Shown piece after piece: positions 25,128 through 34,044 of a stretch of DNA of 64,000 nt. The position numbers were made by a program, and so were the translations under genes. Under the pieces are notes generated by a model. The model did not search any database. It had not been told where the DNA came from and saw nothing but the letters and a program-made list of their open reading frames with translations. Each line of letters begins with the position of its first letter. The stretch's first letter is position 1. Origin of the DNA: Allobacillus halotolerans (lineage in GTDB: Bacteria > Bacillota > Bacilli > Bacillales > Alkalibacillaceae); assembly GCF_028743495.1 (NCBI RefSeq), contig NZ_CP117968.1; one strand, written 5' to 3'.

Positions 25128-25547
25128 ATGGAACAGATCGATTTTATGAAGGAAGCTTATGGAGAATTATACAAAATAGAGATTTCATTACGTATTCTAA
25201 TTCACGAAGTAATGACAGAAGAATATGGACCTGGCTGGTTAATTAAAGCACCTGTTTCTATGGGTTATCGACCGTATCAGAAACCACTCAGTTCTTTTTA
25301 TTATCATGAACTTATCTCTCTTTTATCGTCCTACCCTTGTTTAAAACAAATATTTCGAGAAGATTGCATTCTTCTATTAAGAAATACTATATCCATTCGA
25401 AACAATATAGCACACTGTAAATCTATTCAGAACGATGAATTTAAAAAATTAGTATGTGCGTTGAAGGAAATAAAGGAAATTACAAATGTTAAAAATAGGT
25501 CCTTCAGTGTTAACTCTGAAGAACTTTTAAAAATTATGTCCAAGTAG
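25128..25547 (+). CDS. Swt1-like HEPN domain protein
   Basis: 139 aa from the ATG at 25128 (GAGGT nine bases upstream); a further in-frame ATG at 25077 has no site. It consists almost only of a HEPN fold: an N-terminal helix YGELYKIEISLRILIHEVMTEEYGPGW, typical of the Swt1-type, and the catalytic-type RNxxAH motif in SIRNNIAHCKSI. HEPN proteins are frequently RNases in toxin-antitoxin or abortive-infection systems. No obvious antitoxin gene is adjacent. A promoter-like TATAAT stretch lies at about 24965. Confidence 0.6.
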   Translation: MEQIDFMKEAYGELYKIEISLRILIHEVMTEEYGPGWLIKAPVSMGYRPYQKPLSSFYYHELISLLSSYPCLKQIFREDCILLLRNTISIRNNIAHCKSIQNDEFKKLVCALKEIKEITNVKNRSFSVNSEELLKIMSK

Positions 25548-25945
25548 TCATTGATTTTTTGAACTTTTGTTAATTCACTATGTATTGACCGAACTACATG
25601 CCAACCCCAAAAAGTGGATCTGCAAATTTGCCTATAGTGTATGTAGAAACAGCTTTAAATTAAAAGTGTATTCCAGAGATGTTTTTAATCCTTGCGCATT
25701 CTACCTTTTCTAATTTTCCCCTATCTCTAAAAGAATAAATTCAAAAGTGTTAGATAATGATTCTCAATCTTTTGTAATGTCAACTTGAGTGGATAAAATA
25801 CCAAATATGTTTTTTAATACCGACTTTTTCTTAAAGCGTCTTAATTTAAAATAGTACCTTACCATAATTATTCTTCTCAGTCTTATTTAAGTATCCAAAA
25901 AGAGTAGAAATTATCATCTGCTCTTTTTGGATATAAATAATTTTA
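25548..25945. other. Gap with terminator for the R-M operon
   Basis: About 400 AT-rich bases. The only clear element is a perfect 12-bp stem ATCCAAAAAGAG / CTCTTTTTGGAT (25893-25904, 25921-25932), which on the minus strand terminates the restriction-modification operon. The stretch around 25600 (ACATGCCAACCCCAAAAAG) looks unlike the rest but I cannot identify it. Confidence 0.6.
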
Positions 25946-27820
25946 TTAGGCTGATAAGGATGAACTCCATTGCTCAATCACTTCTTCGATACTTGATAAC
26001 CATGCTGTTGAATCATTTCCTGCCGCGTTACTTTTGTTATAAATATTGGATAAGAGACTTTGTAAGTCTTTATGATTTATCCTTATACCCTTTGTATTCA
26101 ATTCTTTAACTTTTTTCAATACATTTACGTATTGTTGTATTGTTAGTGGAACAATCTTTTGAATTCTTCCTTCATATCCCAATTTCACACTCATCCAAAA
26201 TGTATTTAATGTATCCCGGTGAATATTTGGGGCTAAAAATAAGCAGTAGTTATCCAAGGATTTATTTTGATCTCTATTCTCAAACTCCCTTAGATGCCTC
26301 ATAATTGGTTGTCCCTCATTAAACCACTGATCTCTTCCTCTAAGAAGGGTAACTTCACAAATCATACCGAATGAGGAATACCTACACTCTATATCTGGAT
26401 TATTACCGGCAGCAGTAAACAATGGAAGGTTGTCATCTCCTACTGAATAGTTAGGTGAAATTTCTTTCGCATCATCTATGGCCATTAAAGATAAAGTAGT
26501 ATAATATTCTAAGTTTAACGGGTCTTGTCCACTAATTTTTCGTTTTCTTGTGGCCAATTCTGTTAACTTTTCAATATATAAATCAATATTTTCTAAATTA
26601 CGTTCTTTTAAAATTGCTAAGTCATTATTAAGAGTTTTAATAATACCTCTTAACTTTGTTATTTCTTGGTTATAATCATTTATACTACTCATTTCAACTT
26701 TAGACAATTCAAAATCATGAAGGGCTTGATTTCGATATTGATTTTTAATATCGTTTTGTAGGAGCCTTGCCTGAACTAATAAATTGTTATAAACTGATTT
26801 TAAATCCTCTAAGTTTTCCCACGGAAGGGCAGGTTCATCGATATTGGCCATGTAAGTTAAATAATCTTCAGCACTCTTAAAACTTAATGCCCGTCCATCA
26901 AAGTTCTCAAGAATTCTTTTAATTTCTACTGTTCGAGTGGGAGCTAAATCTACATACCTCCCATTACCTCTATAATAAAATAACTTTGTTTGTCTAAAAT
27001 ATCTTATAGCTGAATCTCCGTAATCATGTAGGTTATTGACCTTGGTTTCTACTTTTTTCTGTTCATTTGGATTCAGCTTAAAGACTTCGATAGCAGTTTC
27101 TTCGAACCTTCTTTCAACATACCGTTGCGCTTCATTTCTATCTCGGGACCTTTTTTCTTTTCTAAACTCAATAATTTGAGATACTCGATCACTTATATCT
27201 CTATAATCAATTAAAGTCGTTAAAAATAATGAAAACTCCTCTTTTGATACACCGACCGGATTATTACCAAGATTTCTCCACTCTATATTAACTTTATTTA
27301 TAACATGCATGACTGCAGTAAAAGGAACAATATTAAAATTCTTATATCCTTTATCAATTGGATTTGGTAGTTGCCATTTCATAAAGTACCTAAAAAACAC
27401 ATTCACTAAATCTATTTCACCATCTAAGAACTTTTTCCCTAATTCAGTTATCTTCACTGTGCCCATAGATTCTTTAGCAATTGCTAAACCCATTTTTGTG
27501 ATGTTGCTAACTGCTGTTCTACCTCTCATTGCATAGGCCATTTCTTGATTATTATTAAAACTCTTGTTTTCATAGAATACTTGACTTAATATATCTTTAA
27601 CTTCGGCCACAGAAAACTCTTCTGGATCTTCATATTTTTGTTTATAGTAATCCGAAATTCCGTTAGGCAGATATAGTTTTGTTTTTATTAATTCCTTAAA
27701 GAACAGTGCTTGTGTATCTGGGTCAAAAGTTTCCCCTTCAAATCTTGAAAGAACCCTTAGAAATAATATAATTCGTTCTGGGTTTCTTACTGTGGTACTA
27801 ATACTCCATGTGCCCGGCAT
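25946..27820 (-). CDS. AlwI-family type IIS restriction endonuclease
   Basis: 624 aa from the ATG at 27820 (AGGGGAG upstream); the longer frame reading to 27946 overlaps the preceding gene and has no site. The N-terminus MPGTWSISTTVRNPERIILFLRVLSRFEG matches the AlwI / Nt.BstNBI / BspD6I family, as do KWQLPNP, ALPWENLEDL and the C-terminal nuclease core with NPDIECRYSSFGMICEVTLLRG (about residues 473-496), a PD-(D/E)xK-like site in which the last position is not a canonical Lys. These enzymes recognise a short asymmetric site and cut a few bases away; some family members only nick unless joined by a small subunit. It is last of a four-gene minus-strand operon. Confidence 0.85.
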   Translation of the reverse strand: MPGTWSISTTVRNPERIILFLRVLSRFEGETFDPDTQALFFKELIKTKLYLPNGISDYYKQKYEDPEEFSVAEVKDILSQVFYENKSFNNNQEMAYAMRGRTAVSNITKMGLAIAKESMGTVKITELGKKFLDGEIDLVNVFFRYFMKWQLPNPIDKGYKNFNIVPFTAVMHVINKVNIEWRNLGNNPVGVSKEEFSLFLTTLIDYRDISDRVSQIIEFRKEKRSRDRNEAQRYVERRFEETAIEVFKLNPNEQKKVETKVNNLHDYGDSAIRYFRQTKLFYYRGNGRYVDLAPTRTVEIKRILENFDGRALSFKSAEDYLTYMANIDEPALPWENLEDLKSVYNNLLVQARLLQNDIKNQYRNQALHDFELSKVEMSSINDYNQEITKLRGIIKTLNNDLAILKERNLENIDLYIEKLTELATRKRKISGQDPLNLEYYTTLSLMAIDDAKEISPNYSVGDDNLPLFTAAGNNPDIECRYSSFGMICEVTLLRGRDQWFNEGQPIMRHLREFENRDQNKSLDNYCLFLAPNIHRDTLNTFWMSVKLGYEGRIQKIVPLTIQQYVNVLKKVKELNTKGIRINHKDLQSLLSNIYNKSNAAGNDSTAWLSSIEEVIEQWSSSLSA

Positions 27821-27833
27821 ATATTTCTCCCCT

Positions 27834-28808
27834 TTAGATAAATATGTTAGAAAACTCAGCGCCATATTTTTGTTTCTTATTTTCACTGAAATTATCGAAA
27901 AAACTTTCATCATACTCTGCTTTTTTAAAGTCTGAAAAATAATCATTATTTTTCGAACTATAATGATTCATATCATGTAACCAACCAAGGAATACATGTC
28001 TACTCATGCAGTATTTTGTCTCAGCAGTAATACCCTTATTTATATCTAAACCTTTTACTTCTATTAAAGAGACTTTTTCATTTAAGTTATCACTGTAATT
28101 AACCAAAATAAGTCTGCCTCCAAGATGCTGACTTATATTCCAAAGGGAAATATACTTTTGTTTATTATCATTCCATCTATTAGTCCAAGAATACCTCATC
28201 GGATGGGCCTTAATATTGTTAATATATTGATTTTCCCTTTTTAAAAATTCATATACTATATATTCATTTGTTGATGGTACAAACTGAAACAAATCCAAAT
28301 CAAAACCTTTGGTACTGTCACCATTAAGTAAATCCTTAGTTAGTATAAGGCCGTTATCATCTTGAAATTGATCGTTATTATACAGAGATTTTAATAATCC
28401 ATTTACGTAACTATCAATGTTAGCATCTCTAGCCGCACCTAAGCCCTTTGAATTACTTTGACCATCAATATTATTTAATCCTCTAAACCATTGTTGTAAT
28501 TGACTAAAATTAAGAATGGCTCCAATCGTTTTGCTAACAAATGGGTCTAATTCAATTCTTATGTATTTATTTAAATCTCTTTGATAAAAGATAAAAACCC
28601 TTATTGCGTGTTGAAAACTCAATAGAAAATTTACCTTTTTCTGTTCTACTTCACTAATCATGTTAAACAGTCTTTCCCAAAATTGTTGCTGGGTAGGTAA
28701 CTGATTATCTATAGTCAGCATATTGATATCGGTTACTTCCATAAACTCAAAGAAATAATACTTTTGATTTGTATGAGCAAACTGAACCCTGTCGATTGTG
28801 TACAACAT
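27834..28808 (-). CDS. Unknown R-M-associated protein, possible second nuclease subunit
   Basis: 324 aa, not recognised by family. It lies between the endonuclease (13-base gap) and the two methylases, in the same direction. A stretch GFDLDLFQFVPSTNEYIVYEFLKRENQ at about residues 168-194 has an acidic pair (D170, D172), then 14 residues later E187 and K190, arranged like a PD-(D/E)xK catalytic core. Nearest precedent: the small nicking subunits of heterodimeric type IIS enzymes such as BspD6I and BtsI. Alternatively it could be a specificity or controller protein. The start follows AAAGGAAGATGATAT. Confidence 0.55.
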   Translation of the reverse strand: MLYTIDRVQFAHTNQKYYFFEFMEVTDINMLTIDNQLPTQQQFWERLFNMISEVEQKKVNFLLSFQHAIRVFIFYQRDLNKYIRIELDPFVSKTIGAILNFSQLQQWFRGLNNIDGQSNSKGLGAARDANIDSYVNGLLKSLYNNDQFQDDNGLILTKDLLNGDSTKGFDLDLFQFVPSTNEYIVYEFLKRENQYINNIKAHPMRYSWTNRWNDNKQKYISLWNISQHLGGRLILVNYSDNLNEKVSLIEVKGLDINKGITAETKYCMSRHVFLGWLHDMNHYSSKNNDYFSDFKKAEYDESFFDNFSENKKQKYGAEFSNIFI

Positions 28809-28914
28809 ATATCATCTTCCTTTACAGAATCTAACACCCTATTACCATCATAATCCATATTTCCTATTTGTTAAACAGTTTCCAGTAAAAATATGCAAAA
28901 AAACTCCCTTAATA

Positions 28915-29868
28915 TCATAAGGAAGGTAATCTATTAATACTATAATTTGTTATTAAAACTTCTGATGTTTTTTTGGTTTTTTCTTTAATTTGGTAATTTG
29001 AGTTTCTGTAGTTATAATCTAAGTAATTTATTTCATATTTACTTGCCCATTTTTTTAGAATATTGTTTTCTCTTCCTTTATGTTCAAGCACATTCGACAA
29101 GGCAAATTTCACACCTTTTACATCTAAATCATCCAATAATGCTAGCAGTTCATGTTCTTCCGTATCAGTCCAACCATTTTGCTCATTATAGGTTGCCGTT
29201 GAAATTAGGTAAGGTGGATCTGCGTATAAGAAATCTCCTTGAGTAAGTTCAATATCAATTTCACGAAAATCGCCTAACTTAAATTCGATATCTTTATTTT
29301 TAATTACATCAATAAAATTACTTAAGTTTGATTGAATTCTTTGATTAAAATCCCTCTTGCCAACAGGTATATTGTAATGGCCCTTTTTATTAAATCTTAT
29401 TTGATTATTAAATCCGTAAACCGTCAACAGGTAAAATACAAGGTCATGATATACATCATCTTTTAAACGATTATTGTAATCCTCTCTTAACCTCAAAAAT
29501 CTGTTTTTATTAAATTCTGCAAGTCCCTTTCCTGACTCACAATTGTAAGAATTGTAACCATATTTTTCAGTATCCGTTAAATCATATTTTGAGATAATAC
29601 CAAAGATACTGTTGAATATATCTTCCTTCTCTGTGTTTTTAAGGGTATGGAATAATCTTAATACTTCCCTTTGCTTATCAATTCCAATCATTTTCCCTTT
29701 TGCATTAACATTTATTGCAACATTTGCTCCTCCACAAAACAAATCAACAAAATTATTTATTTTGTTCGGAAATAGAGGAACTATTTGATTCAATAATTTA
29801 TGCTTACCACCTGTATAATTTAAACATGACTTAAAATACTTCATTTCAGTTTGTAACACTTTTATCAC
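28915..29868 (-). CDS. DNA adenine methylase (Dam/DpnM type)
   Basis: 317 aa. Class alpha N6-adenine methylase: FxGxG-type SAM motif NNFVDLFCGGANVAINVNAKGK, upstream motif X LNYTGGKHKLLNQIVPLFP, and catalytic motif IV DPPY in GDFLYADPPYLIS. It also shows VYGFNNQIRFNKKGHYNIPVGKR, characteristic of the Dam/MboI group. It probably modifies one strand of the asymmetric recognition site. The GTG start overlaps the TGA of the upstream methylase by four bases, so the two are translationally coupled. Confidence 0.88.
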   Translation of the reverse strand: MIKVLQTEMKYFKSCLNYTGGKHKLLNQIVPLFPNKINNFVDLFCGGANVAINVNAKGKMIGIDKQREVLRLFHTLKNTEKEDIFNSIFGIISKYDLTDTEKYGYNSYNCESGKGLAEFNKNRFLRLREDYNNRLKDDVYHDLVFYLLTVYGFNNQIRFNKKGHYNIPVGKRDFNQRIQSNLSNFIDVIKNKDIEFKLGDFREIDIELTQGDFLYADPPYLISTATYNEQNGWTDTEEHELLALLDDLDVKGVKFALSNVLEHKGRENNILKKWASKYEINYLDYNYRNSNYQIKEKTKKTSEVLITNYSINRLPSL

Positions 29869-31085
29869 CTACTTATTTCACAAAGATAAAGTATTTCCTT
29901 ATGATCTTCAATTTTTGTCTTTCCAGTAGTGTAGACTTGGAAATCAGTATCGAATGTTTTTACCTTACCTCTTGTTTCAAGTATCTCAATAATTTCTTCA
30001 GCGGATATTTTAGCATTCGAACGCCCAACACCCTTTTGTGCCATGTTGTTATAAGATACTAGAATATATTTACCATTAATATTGGTAATTAGGTCTTCAA
30101 ATGCCTTAGTAGCCTTCATAGTACAATAATCGCTTTTAATATGGGAGCGATTAATCATTTTTTTAGCCACTCCAGATACTTCCGGTTCTTGCCATTCTGC
30201 GATATTCTCCAATAAATGGTATGCATCTCCATATTGTCGTGAATTATAAGGGGTATCAATATATACTAAATCCGCACTAATTTCTCTGACCAACTCATTA
30301 GCGTCCATATTAAACACGCGATTCTCTCTATTTAGTTTGTCATTTACATCTGGTACTAAAAGTTTAATCTCTCTCAAAGAATCTAACTTCCTCCGATAAG
30401 CATCGTAATGACCAACCGTATTTGCCACTTTATCCATAGCATAAAGCAATGAGGTTATAAGAATAGCCTTTTCACGATAATTTATTTCCTCAGATAGCAT
30501 TTCAATTTGTTCTCTTATATAACCAATTTTCATTGCATTATATTCACTGAAGTAAGTTCCTCCAAAGTTTTTAGATACATAGTTTTCTTCTTGTGGTTCT
30601 GAGTTATTAAACATGGATATTAACTTTTCTATTTTGTCTTGGTCAATACTTTCAGAACTAAACCAAGTTAAATATGCTAAGTAATTAGAATACAAAATAT
30701 CATTTACAATAATTTCTTTCCCCGCTCTATTAAACCTATCTGCAACTACACCAGTTCCTCCAAAGATATCTGCAACAGATTTAATATCCTCACAATTTTG
30801 TTCGACTACCTTCCAAATAAATTCTAAAAGTTTATATTTGCTTCCCAAATATCGCCTGTTCTTTATTTGTAGCCTTTGATTAATCTCCACTGGAAGAGAC
30901 AATTGTTCTTCTTTTCTTTTTATATTAGAATCAATTTCTTCTATATGTTGTTCCGTCCACATTCTCCAGCCTCTCCAATCTTTATCCGGTTCAGAGATTT
31001 CACCAAACTTAATCCAGTTATATAGGGTTTGCCTCGTTAAATTAAACTTTTCTAATATCTCTTTAGTTCTAACCTCTAAAGTCAT
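29865..31085 (-). CDS. Adenine methylase with N-terminal HTH
   Basis: 406 aa. A MerR/excisionase-like helix-turn-helix occupies about residues 1-50 (LTRQTLYNWIKFGEISEPD, WRMWTEQHIEEID). It is followed by a D12-class methylase with motif X RRYLGSKYKLLEFIW, SAM motif VADIFGGTGVVADRFNRAGK and motif IV written DTPY (YIDTPYNSRQYG) instead of DPPY. The HTH may give operator binding for autoregulation as well as target contact. First gene of the operon; it would methylate the other strand of the type IIS site. Confidence 0.85.
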   Translation of the reverse strand: MTLEVRTKEILEKFNLTRQTLYNWIKFGEISEPDKDWRGWRMWTEQHIEEIDSNIKRKEEQLSLPVEINQRLQIKNRRYLGSKYKLLEFIWKVVEQNCEDIKSVADIFGGTGVVADRFNRAGKEIIVNDILYSNYLAYLTWFSSESIDQDKIEKLISMFNNSEPQEENYVSKNFGGTYFSEYNAMKIGYIREQIEMLSEEINYREKAILITSLLYAMDKVANTVGHYDAYRRKLDSLREIKLLVPDVNDKLNRENRVFNMDANELVREISADLVYIDTPYNSRQYGDAYHLLENIAEWQEPEVSGVAKKMINRSHIKSDYCTMKATKAFEDLITNINGKYILVSYNNMAQKGVGRSNAKISAEEIIEILETRGKVKTFDTDFQVYTTGKTKIEDHKEILYLCEISR

Positions 31086-31246
31086 TTTATCACCCCAAAT
31101 AAGGCATCAACGCATCACTATAATTTTACTATTTAAATTATATCATTTTTAAATCGGTAAATAAACTTTTTTATACTGTCTTCCTTATAATTAGGAGTGA
31201 TATAATGTGAGAATAATAAGAAATTGGAGATTTGGAGTGTATTGTT

Positions 31247-32248
31247 GTGAATTTACCAAAGTTTGATCATAACAAGGGGAGTAAAGGGGTTAATCTTGTA
31301 GAAAAGAAAGTCATGGATGAATTGGGTTGGATATTCAGAGAACAGCCTACACAAGATTACGGAATTGATGGACATATAGAGGTTGTTGATGATGAATATG
31401 TAACAGGTAGATTAATTGCTGTACAAATAAAGGCTGGAAATAGTTATTTGAATGAAGAATCAAACTCCGGTTATGTTTTTAGGGGAAAGATTGAACATTA
31501 TCATTACTGGAGCAATCATTCATTACCCGTTCTATTGATACTATGCGATTTAGAAAAAGAAATTTGTTATTGGGAAAAAATAAGCGAAGATAACGTTCAA
31601 TTCACATCTGACTCAAATTGGAAGGTTGTTATTCCTAGCATTCAAGTAATTACTAGAGCAGCCGTTAGTACATTGAAAGAAATTGCAGAAAATACAACCG
31701 AATATGGGAGGCGGCTAAATCAATTAGTTCTTGCTCGAAGATGGATGGATGAACTACGAGAGGGAAACAAAGTGATTATTGAATCAGATGAGTGGATTAA
31801 TAAAACATCTGGTAGAGGGTCAATATTTGTGAAAATTATTGATAGTCGGACAGAAGAAGAGAAAACAGTCCTAGAATGGCCAATGGTATCTTTTCCGTTC
31901 CAGAGTTATGAAGATGTATTTCCTAATTTATTTCCATGGGCACACATAACAGTAGATGAAGCCTTTTATGAGGAATATGATGAAGCGGAATTCCTTTCTG
32001 AAAATGCAGTATGGGATAAAGAAGCGGGAGATTATATCGTATTTGGAGAGTATCAAGAGTGGAATAGTAATAGGCCTAAAATAAGACCATATACTACACA
32101 TTCCGGAGAAGTGGCATCTTATAGATTATGTCTAGAGTTAAATCAATTAGGGAATTCTTTTCTAACCTTAGATAATTACCTTAGAAGTGGTTTGCAAAAT
32201 ATCAGTGACGATAACACCAAAAATATAGATCCTACTAGATGGTTCTAA
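31247..32248 (+). CDS. DUF4365-domain protein (PD-(D/E)xK-like)
   Basis: 333 aa from the GTG at 31247 (TTTGGAG nine bases upstream). The N-terminal half is a DUF4365 domain: QPTQDYGIDGHIEVVD, then VTGRLIAVQIKAGNSYLNE, where D, E and the QIKxG strand form a PD-(D/E)xK-type nuclease active site, and the conserved HYHYWSNHSLPVLLILCDL. The C-terminal half (about 150 residues) is unknown, acidic and aromatic-rich. DUF4365 proteins recur in defence islands. It is divergent from the R-M operon, 162 bases away, so it could be an accessory to it or an independent system. Confidence 0.7.
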   Translation: MNLPKFDHNKGSKGVNLVEKKVMDELGWIFREQPTQDYGIDGHIEVVDDEYVTGRLIAVQIKAGNSYLNEESNSGYVFRGKIEHYHYWSNHSLPVLLILCDLEKEICYWEKISEDNVQFTSDSNWKVVIPSIQVITRAAVSTLKEIAENTTEYGRRLNQLVLARRWMDELREGNKVIIESDEWINKTSGRGSIFVKIIDSRTEEEKTVLEWPMVSFPFQSYEDVFPNLFPWAHITVDEAFYEEYDEAEFLSENAVWDKEAGDYIVFGEYQEWNSNRPKIRPYTTHSGEVASYRLCLELNQLGNSFLTLDNYLRSGLQNISDDNTKNIDPTRWF

Positions 32249-32407
32249 GAGATACATTATCTTCCTTTATGTCTCTCTTTAAAAAAAATCTATATTATCT
32301 AGACTTTTAAATTCCTCAATGTTAAGAGTCATTGTATAGATAATAAAGTTACTGTTTACAAAATAACAAATTAGTAATTCGTGACGAAGATAGAAAGGAT
32401 GTGCAGA

Positions 32408-33157
32408 ATGAGTAAGAATCAAGAATACCAAGATAACATAGAGCAAAGATGCTTGGATTTAGTAATAAACAACATAAATAAGAAAGATTGTTTTGGTATG
32501 TCAAATCAACAGCATATTGAATTACAAAAATGGTTAAAGGCTGCTAAGCCTAATCAGAATAGTAATGAATTTCCAGATTTTATATTTGAAGATGGCTTTA
32601 TAGAACATTTTGCAGTTACTTCATCATCAGAGGGAAGAAAAGGGGCAAAACAAAAACAAGAATCTTTGATTTTAAAAAGGAAGAGTGAAACTGCTTTTTT
32701 TAGTAATCTTGATAATAGTGAAGAAGATACGCTAGTAAGTAATTCATTTTCTCGCCCATTTGAACAACACACACATCTTAATATTGTAAATTCAATAAAG
32801 AAAAATTGGCTAAAACATATAAAAAGTTATGAGAAAAAAATGTCTTCATCTAAACATGGTATTTTTCTACTAGATTATATAGATATTAATATTCACACTG
32901 CAATTAGCAGAGAAAATGAGCCAGCAGAAATTTTCAAGTCATATAGAATAAGTGCAGATAAGAAATTATTAGAGTGGATATATACATTTAAAGAAAAAAT
33001 TGAATACCTAATCTTGAGTAATCCTCACTCAATTGAAGTAATAAGAATAGACCAAATACTCAACATTTTAGAGAGCATTCCCAGAGTTACATATGCACCT
33101 ATTATAGGAATGGAATCTCACAAATATATAGGCTTTAAAAAGAAGGGAGATATTTAG
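32408..33157 (+). CDS. Hypothetical protein, possible nuclease (249 aa)
   Basis: Not recognised. The ATG at 32408 follows AGAAAGGATGTG. An FPDFIFEDGFIEHFAVTSSSEGRKG segment (about residues 56-80) has a PD pair, then E and H with a beta-hairpin pattern, which hints at a PD-(D/E)xK-related core, but the terminal Lys is not evident. The rest is Lys/Asn-rich and helical. Its codon use is AT-richer than that of the core genes. It is co-directional with the DUF4365 gene, 159 bases downstream. Confidence 0.5.
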   Translation: MSKNQEYQDNIEQRCLDLVINNINKKDCFGMSNQQHIELQKWLKAAKPNQNSNEFPDFIFEDGFIEHFAVTSSSEGRKGAKQKQESLILKRKSETAFFSNLDNSEEDTLVSNSFSRPFEQHTHLNIVNSIKKNWLKHIKSYEKKMSSSKHGIFLLDYIDINIHTAISRENEPAEIFKSYRISADKKLLEWIYTFKEKIEYLILSNPHSIEVIRIDQILNILESIPRVTYAPIIGMESHKYIGFKKKGDI

Positions 33158-33246
33158 AAACATAAGGCAGAAGTGCTACATTCTTATGATCGTAATCACT
33201 GTCCCCTATGATTTTTGCTATAATTGCCTTAAACGAGGAGGGGATT

Positions 33247-33885
33247 ATGGCAAATCAATACGCTGAGTTCTACAAGTGTGCACTACAGGTAAATCCTTAC
33301 GACTACATAAAATATAGAGGGGAAGAACATCAATTTGAGGAAGCAAAGTACAACCATGCAATATTCGAAAACTGTTTGAAAACAGGTATTAAAGTTGTAG
33401 GGCTAGTCGAACCACGGTGATGTTCAAACTTCACGATCACTTAGGGAATACCTACAAGAGAGGGGAATAGTTGTATTTCCGGGATTTGAAATTTCAACTT
33501 CAGAAAGAATACATATTGTATGCCTTTTTGGTAAAGAACAAGTGATATACAATTAGAAAGTTATCTTGGCTCGCTTGATTTAACTGACGAAAATGACGGA
33601 ATATCACCTAGTAAATTAAGTTTTAATCAGATAGCAAAAAAGATTGAAGAATTTGATGGCTTTTGGTATGCAGCACATGTAACACAAGATAATGGAGTTC
33701 TTGAAAACCAACAATATCCAGTTTGGCAATCAAGTTATTTAAAAGCGGCACAAATTCCTGCAAAACGCCACGAAATTGAGGATAGATATAAAAATATCTT
33801 AAAGGAAGCGGTAATCAATACATTAGAGGGTGGAAGTAATGCGTTTACTATTCGTAATCCTGTCTTTACCTCTATTAATTATTAA
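33247..33885 (+). pseudogene. TrlF-family PHP/ATPase pseudogene
   Basis: The translation begins ANQYAEFYKCALQVNPYDYIKYRG, the hallmark N-terminus of TrlF-type PHP-AAA proteins. A one-base insertion near 33410 (GTCGAACCACGG where GTCGACCACGG would read VDHG) shifts the frame. The next block reads REYLQERGIVVFPGFEIST, and a second shift occurs near 33545; the third block reads SYLGSLDLTDENDGISPSKL and ends VINTLEGGSNAF with a premature end. That last piece resembles the extreme C-terminus of full-length TrlF, so a large internal deletion joins both ends. The ATPase core is gone; the gene is dead. Confidence 0.8.
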
Positions 33886-33957
33886 TAAAGTTCCTACATC
33901 ACATAGTTTTGCTTAACCACTCCTTATTAATCATAACCTCCACTCTCTGTTTTACCA

Positions 33958-33978
33958 CTATTTGTGATACGGTTCCCC
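33958..33978 (-). repeat. SCC-like attachment site, distal copy
   Basis: The minus strand reads GGG GAA CCG TAT CAC AAA TAG, i.e. GEPYHK-stop, the same peptide and stop position as the rlmH 3' end (GGG GAG CCG TAT CAT AAG TGA at 41631-41651). The sense codons differ only at synonymous third positions. No rlmH sequence precedes it (a TGA lies two codons upstream). It is in direct orientation to rlmH. Confidence 0.75.
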
Positions 33979-34007
33979 GTATCAATTTAAAGGTAGCATA
34001 TATAAAA

Positions 34008-34033
34008 AAGGCGAGAATTATTTACCTCGCCTT
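34008..34033. terminator. Terminator of the HEPN-like operon
   Basis: A stem AAGGCGAG / CTCGCCTT with A-rich flank on the left (T-run on the minus strand), directly after the stop at 34045. Confidence 0.75.
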
Positions 34034-34044
34034 AACTACTATTT

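Larger units (their letters stand above)
33886..34044. other. Gap carrying an att-like repeat and terminators
   Basis: Holds the att-like sequence (33958-33978) that repeats the end of rlmH, overlapped by a 7-bp palindrome GATACGG-TTCC-CCGTATC (33966-33983), and the terminator at 34008-34033. Confidence 0.6.

Noticed and set aside
20600..33950. A third copy of the rlmH-type att sequence left of the R-M block, which would make a composite SCC
   Set aside because: I scanned both strands by eye for CCGTATCA(C/T)AA-like words and found none beyond 33958; a divergent site cannot be excluded.
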